The notes under the pieces: generated by a model
Seen by the model: the letters and a program-made list of their open reading frames with translations, nothing else
The model's database searches: none
What the model was told of the DNA's origin: nothing
Made by a program: the position numbers and the translations under genes
From: Aestuariirhabdus sp049985285
GTDB taxonomy: Bacteria; Pseudomonadota; Gammaproteobacteria; Pseudomonadales; Aestuariirhabdaceae
NCBI RefSeq assembly: GCF_049985285.1
Contig: NZ_JBNIEU010000001.1
Coordinates: forward strand, 1 to 64,000
Length of the DNA stretch: 64,000 nucleotides
Reading direction: 5' to 3'
Shown: positions 60,247 to 64,000 of the stretch, piece after piece
Layout of the letters: each line of letters starts with the position of its first letter
How positions within the stretch are numbered: the stretch's first letter is position 1

Positions 60247-61359
60247 CTAGCCTTTGGCAATAACGGCGGCCATCTCCTGCTCTTTCAGTTTGATCCGCTC
60301 CCGGATGGTGCGCTCAAGCTCATCCACCAGGGTTTCATTCTTTAGCTTGTATTCCGGCGTTCCCGACACATACACCAGATTATTCGGAGAACCACCGGCG
60401 AGCCCAACATCCACTTCGCGCGCCTCTCCAGGGCCGTTGACCACGCAACCAATCACGGCGACATCCAGCGGCACCCGAACATCTTCGAGACGCATCTCAA
60501 GCTCGTTCATGGTTTTAACCACATCGAAGTTTTGTCGCGAGCAACTCGGGCAGGCGATGAAATTGATGCCATGGGAACGCAATTTCAAACTCTTCAGGAT
60601 ATCAAAGCCGACCTTGATCTCCTCCACCGGGTCTGCGGCCAGGGAGACACGCAGCGTGTCACCAATGCCGTCCATCAGCAGCATCCCCAACCCGACCGCT
60701 GACTTCACCGTCCCCGAACGCAGTCCGCCGGCCTCGGTGATACCCAGATGCAGCGGCTGTTCGATCTGGTCGGCGAGCTGGCGATAAGCCGCCACGGTCA
60801 TAAAGACATCGGACGCTTTCAGGCTCACTTTGAAATCGGGGTAGTTCAGGCGATCGAGAATGTCGATATGGCGCAACGCCGACTCGACCATCGCGGCCGG
60901 AGTGGGTTCACCATATTTTTTCTGCAGATCTTTTTCCAAGGAGCCTGCATTGACACCGATGCGGATAGGAATACCCTTGTCTCGCGCCGTTTCAACCACT
61001 GCGCGAACACGGTCTTCGCGGCCGATATTACCTGGGTTAATACGCAGGCAGTCGACGCCATATTCGGCAACCTTAAGTGCAATCTGGTAGTCAAAATGGA
61101 TATCGGCAACCAGGGGGACGCTAACTCGCTGGCGTATTTTTCCAAACGCTTCCGCCGCTTCCATAGAGGGAACCGAGACCCGCACTATATCAGCACCCGC
61201 CTCTTCCAACCGTTCGATCTGGCCGACGGTCGCCTCGACATCACAGGTTTCAGTATTGGTCATACTCTGCACCGAGATAGGCGCATCACCGCCTACTGGT
61301 ACCTTGCCGACATGTATTTTGCGCGACTTTCGTCGCTGAATCGGGGATTCACTGTGCAT
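60247..61359 (-). CDS. ispG: 4-hydroxy-3-methylbut-2-en-1-yl diphosphate synthase
   Basis: A 370-aa [4Fe-4S] enzyme of the MEP isoprenoid pathway. It has a TIM-barrel part (RVSVPLVADIHFDYQIAL, DCLRINPGNIG) and C-terminal cluster ligands in FIACPSCSRQNF and IGCVVNGPGEA. The frame extends through TTG 61377 into rodZ; ATG 61359 begins 4 bases after the rodZ stop and gives the usual length (E. coli 372). ErpA, which matures IspG, is encoded at 15175. Confidence 0.96.
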   Translation of the reverse strand: MHSESPIQRRKSRKIHVGKVPVGGDAPISVQSMTNTETCDVEATVGQIERLEEAGADIVRVSVPSMEAAEAFGKIRQRVSVPLVADIHFDYQIALKVAEYGVDCLRINPGNIGREDRVRAVVETARDKGIPIRIGVNAGSLEKDLQKKYGEPTPAAMVESALRHIDILDRLNYPDFKVSLKASDVFMTVAAYRQLADQIEQPLHLGITEAGGLRSGTVKSAVGLGMLLMDGIGDTLRVSLAADPVEEIKVGFDILKSLKLRSHGINFIACPSCSRQNFDVVKTMNELEMRLEDVRVPLDVAVIGCVVNGPGEAREVDVGLAGGSPNNLVYVSGTPEYKLKNETLVDELERTIRERIKLKEQEMAAVIAKG

Positions 61360-61363
61360 AAAA

Positions 61364-62347
61364 CTACTCGTCGCCAAGGGTCAGGTTGGCGATTTTCCCA
61401 CGGGTATAATTAGCCAATACCACCGGCTCGCCATCAAACTCGAAGGCAGAGACCGCACCGACGTCGCCCAACAATACGCGCACCGGCTCCGACACTTTCA
61501 CAGAAACCGGAGATTCGATACCACGCAAGGAGGCGACCATAACGTTCCCGCTCTCACTGCGTACCTCTACCCAGCACTCGCGAGTAAAATCGATCTTCAG
61601 CAGAGGGCCCTCAACACCCTCACTGGCTGCCACCGGCAGACTGACCACCGGCACAGAAACTGTCTCGGGTGCAACCACTACCTCAGCCTCCGGCTCATTC
61701 GCAGGCGCGGTCAGCGGGACCGCTACGGTTTGAGCATCAGCGGGAGCCATTGGCGCGATAGGGGTAATAGAATCCACAACAACAGATGCCTCCTGCGCCT
61801 CCACCACCGCTGAGGTTTCGAGCGCTGATTCTTCAGCAGTCAAAGGGGCCGGCGCGGCAGTGACCGCAACAGTCGATGACGGCTCCGCGGGCACCAACGC
61901 CACATCAGGCGAACGCCCTTGCCACCAAAACAGTGATGCTGCGACCAGCGCCGCTAACAACAGATAAGCTATCCACCTGAAAGCCGGCGAGGATGGCTGC
62001 TTAAGCGGCTTCATGGGCACCGTTGCACTGTTGTAACTGGGGGCTTGCTCCCCCACAAACGCATCAAACTGACCAATAACCTCACCCGGGTCGAGCTCTA
62101 CCAACTGTGCGTAACCGCGAATGTATCCACGGGTAAACGTGAGGCCCGGCAAACGATCATAGGCGCAACTATCGAGCGCACGAACATAATCCACCGTCAC
62201 CTTCAAACGCTCGGCGACCTCCTGTTCGCTCAACCCCAGTTTTTCGCGCGCCGCCAGCAACAGATCACCCGGCGTTGGTCCACTCGCTTCGATTACTGTA
62301 TCAGTCACTTCAGGCACAACACCGCCTTCTTTGTCTTCATCACTCAT
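61364..62347 (-). CDS. rodZ: Cytoskeleton protein RodZ
   Basis: A 327-aa bitopic protein that links MreB to the elongation machinery. It has an N-terminal Xre-type helix-turn-helix (about 27-95: LLLAAREKLGLSEQEVAERL), one membrane helix (about 119-140), a Pro/Ala/Val-rich periplasmic linker and a C-terminal DUF4115 beta domain (VEVRSESGNVMVASLRG). The start overlaps the pilW stop by 8 bp. Confidence 0.94.
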   Translation of the reverse strand: MSDEDKEGGVVPEVTDTVIEASGPTPGDLLLAAREKLGLSEQEVAERLKVTVDYVRALDSCAYDRLPGLTFTRGYIRGYAQLVELDPGEVIGQFDAFVGEQAPSYNSATVPMKPLKQPSSPAFRWIAYLLLAALVAASLFWWQGRSPDVALVPAEPSSTVAVTAAPAPLTAEESALETSAVVEAQEASVVVDSITPIAPMAPADAQTVAVPLTAPANEPEAEVVVAPETVSVPVVSLPVAASEGVEGPLLKIDFTRECWVEVRSESGNVMVASLRGIESPVSVKVSEPVRVLLGDVGAVSAFEFDGEPVVLANYTRGKIANLTLGDE

Positions 62348-63104
62348 TAGTCTTCATCTCCTCATACTGCTCTAACTCCTTAGAGCCGGGAAAGAAGCGA
62401 TTGAGCTGTAATGCATAGCTGGCCTCGCGATCCTTATCGGAAAACACACGAGCCAAGCGAATACCCAATAACAAAGAGCGTGCCGTTGGAGTCGCATATT
62501 CCAGGTAGCGCTCGTAATTCCCCAGTGCCTCATTAAAACGGCGCTGATCGTAATACAGCTGAGCCAGCTCCAAACTGGCAAGGGGCAGGCCGCGCTCTAG
62601 CCGCAACGCCCGGAGAAAATACTCCTCCGCCTTTTTATCATCGCCCAGCCTAAGCTGGCACAGGCCCAACACCTGGAAGCTGACGCTGCGCTGGGTATAA
62701 CGAATATCCTGGGCAGCCACCAGCAAATGCCTGATCGCTTCCTTGTACTCCTTCTGACCGTATAAAAAGGAGCCGAAGTTATGCTGGATATCGGATGAGT
62801 CTGACTTGATCGATAACGCCCGCTCATAATTGTGTCGAGCCAGGTCATTGTCGCCGTCGATCTGGTAGACAATCGCGAGTACCGAATAGGCCTCCGCGGA
62901 GCGGCTGTCTAACTCCAGCGCCCGGTGCAGCGGTTCAATCGCCCGCGCAGTGAATCCCTCCTGAATGTAGGCTTTAGCCAGGCGAATATTATCACTCAAC
63001 TCTTGTTTAGGATCGGCGTCTCGATTCATACGAGCGCCAAACTCCTCAGTCACACAGCCGCTAAGCAGCAACGACACAACAAGTGCCGCCAGACAAGATC
63101 TCAT
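62340..63104 (-). CDS. pilW: Type IV pilus biogenesis lipoprotein PilW/PilF
   Basis: A 254-aa outer-membrane lipoprotein (lipobox LLSGC, acylated Cys17) made of about six TPR repeats, the pilotin needed for PilQ secretin assembly. It implies that the organism has type IV pili. The frame opens at 63161, but ATG 63104 follows GGGGGAG and starts the signal sequence. It lies 37 bp downstream of rlmN. Confidence 0.93.
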   Translation of the reverse strand: MRSCLAALVVSLLLSGCVTEEFGARMNRDADPKQELSDNIRLAKAYIQEGFTARAIEPLHRALELDSRSAEAYSVLAIVYQIDGDNDLARHNYERALSIKSDSSDIQHNFGSFLYGQKEYKEAIRHLLVAAQDIRYTQRSVSFQVLGLCQLRLGDDKKAEEYFLRALRLERGLPLASLELAQLYYDQRRFNEALGNYERYLEYATPTARSLLLGIRLARVFSDKDREASYALQLNRFFPGSKELEQYEEMKTNE

Positions 63105-63141
63105 TCGTAAACTCCCCCGCTTACGTTTAATACGTCTCATT

Positions 63142-64000
63142 TTATAAGGATCTGACTGCAATCAGGTTGTCGGGTTCCACCCTATTCTGTTGATAACGCG
63201 CACTGCGCCGGGTACGGTCCTGAACCGCCCCTGCAAGCTGCCCACAAGCCGCATCAATATCATCCCCCCGGGTTTTGCGAATTGTGGTGTTGTAACCCGA
63301 CTCCTGCAACTGACGCTGAAACCGGTGCAACGTATTGTTGCTCGGGCGGCGGTAGTCCGACAAGGAGAAGGGGTTAAATGGAATCAGGTTGATCTTGCAG
63401 GGCACACTCTGCAACAGATCGATCAATTCTACGGCGTGCTCTGGCCGATCGTTTACGCCATCAATCATGGTGTATTCAATGGTGATACGCCGACTCTTGT
63501 CGGGTAGCCCCTGTATGTAATCAACACAGGCAGGAAGTAATACTTCCAATGGATATTTTTTGTTGATTGGCACCAGTTGATCGCGCAGTGCATTGTTGGG
63601 AGCATGCAGCGATAGCGCCAGGGAGACATCGGTCACCTCGGCTAACCTGTTCAGTGCCGGCACCACTCCGGAGGTGCTCAGGGTCACCCGGCGCTTTGAA
63701 ATGCCGTAGCCAAGATCATCCATCATCAGGGTCATGGCATCGACCACATTATCGAAATTCAGCAATGGCTCGCCCATCCCCATCATCACGACATTGGTGA
63801 TCGAGCGGCCTATCTTGGCGGGCTGGTTGTTGAGGGAACAGGCTGCGATCCAGACCTGGCCGATCACTTCGGCCGCGGTCAAATCAGAATCAAAGCCCTG
63901 CTTGCCCGTCGAGCAAAAGCTGCAATCGAGGGCGCAACCGGCCTGCGAGGAGACACACAGCGTGCCGCGGCCATCCTCTGGAATAAAAACGGTTTCCACG
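63142..64000 (-). CDS. rlmN: 23S rRNA (adenine2503-C2)/tRNA (adenine37-C2) methyltransferase RlmN, partial
   Basis: The C-terminal 285 residues of a radical-SAM methyltransferase; the gene runs off the right edge, so the N-terminus is missing. The cluster motif is CALDCSFC, followed by the SAM-binding VVMMGMGEPLLN. The C-terminal DDIDAACGQLAG contains the conserved methyl-accepting cysteine. It is the first visible gene of the rlmN-pilW-rodZ-ispG-hisS-yfgM-bamB series. Confidence 0.96.
   Translation of the reverse strand, partial: VETVFIPEDGRGTLCVSSQAGCALDCSFCSTGKQGFDSDLTAAEVIGQVWIAACSLNNQPAKIGRSITNVVMMGMGEPLLNFDNVVDAMTLMMDDLGYGISKRRVTLSTSGVVPALNRLAEVTDVSLALSLHAPNNALRDQLVPINKKYPLEVLLPACVDYIQGLPDKSRRITIEYTMIDGVNDRPEHAVELIDLLQSVPCKINLIPFNPFSLSDYRRPSNNTLHRFQRQLQESGYNTTIRKTRGDDIDAACGQLAGAVQDRTRRSARYQQNRVEPDNLIAVRSL

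Noticed and set aside
59289..60263. Plus-strand frame of 324 codons opposite hisS
   Set aside because: Shadow of hisS; composition and lack of a start signal argue against a gene.
1..64000. CRISPR arrays, tRNA or rRNA genes inside the window
   Set aside because: No regularly spaced repeats and no cloverleaf or rRNA-like sequence were noticed on either strand; the rRNA link is only inferred from promoters at the left edge.

Overview
The window is a chromosomal segment of a gammaproteobacterium with fairly high GC, probably a marine or environmental member of the Oceanospirillales/Pseudomonadales side. I infer this from gene content and order only: rlmN-pilW-rodZ-ispG-hisS-yfgM-bamB-der followed by xseA/guaB/guaA, an erpA-bactofilin-DUF6776-argC block next to a ClC protein and hemJ, and an imuA-imuB-dnaE2 cassette. 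No 16S gene or marker that fixes a genus lies inside the window.

Layout. At the left edge (1-232) two tandem stringent-type sigma70 promoters fire leftwards out of the window, as expected just upstream of an rRNA or tRNA operon. At 233-5478 lies a LexA-controlled imuA-imuB-dnaE2 mutagenesis operon, divergent from an AraC-type regulator, followed by an MFS transporter. At 7945-10707 a sugar-nucleotide-epimerase-like SDR and a secreted heme-c/beta-propeller protein form a two-gene operon. At 10958-20177 is core housekeeping: tyrS, an M23 peptidase, anmK, erpA, a bactofilin with a DUF6776 membrane protein, argC, a ClC-family protein and hemJ. At 20280-28496 a six-gene minus-strand operon encodes a branched-chain-type (Liv) ABC importer together with a long-chain acyl-CoA-synthetase-like enzyme and a degenerate PaaK-like protein. 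It probably imports and CoA-activates a carboxylic acid. From 28773 to 40423 come mostly plus-strand accessory metabolic genes: another acyl-CoA synthetase, a cNMP/rhodanese sensor, a GCS2-type carboxylate-amine ligase paired with an AstE/AspA-type deacylase, ybaK, and a tetR-aidB pair with two matching operators. At 40471-43998 is a pqiA-pqiA-pqiB-pqiC membrane-lipid transport operon.

The most unusual part is 44260-50831. It holds an ethylbenzene-dehydrogenase-domain periplasmic protein with a CX3CH site, followed after its own terminator by an octaheme cytochrome c fused to a cytochrome b domain, whose mature N-terminus carries three acidic CPPE[L/F]C repeats. Next come 1.3 kb of non-coding DNA with decayed IS5-like and IS91-like transposase pieces, an AT-richer PstS-like/OmpA fusion gene, and a 5'-truncated, frameshifted etfA pseudogene abutting the 3' end of guaA. 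This looks like a recombination-prone accessory patch.

From 50832 to the right edge the window is core again: guaA and guaB (with a clear guaB promoter), divergent xseA, then der, bamB, yfgM, hisS, ispG, rodZ, pilW and a partial rlmN on the minus strand. I found no CRISPR array, tRNA, rRNA gene or intact mobile element inside the window. The best candidates for something undescribed are the EB_dh/octaheme-cytochrome-b module and the PaaK-like protein that lacks both adenylation motifs.
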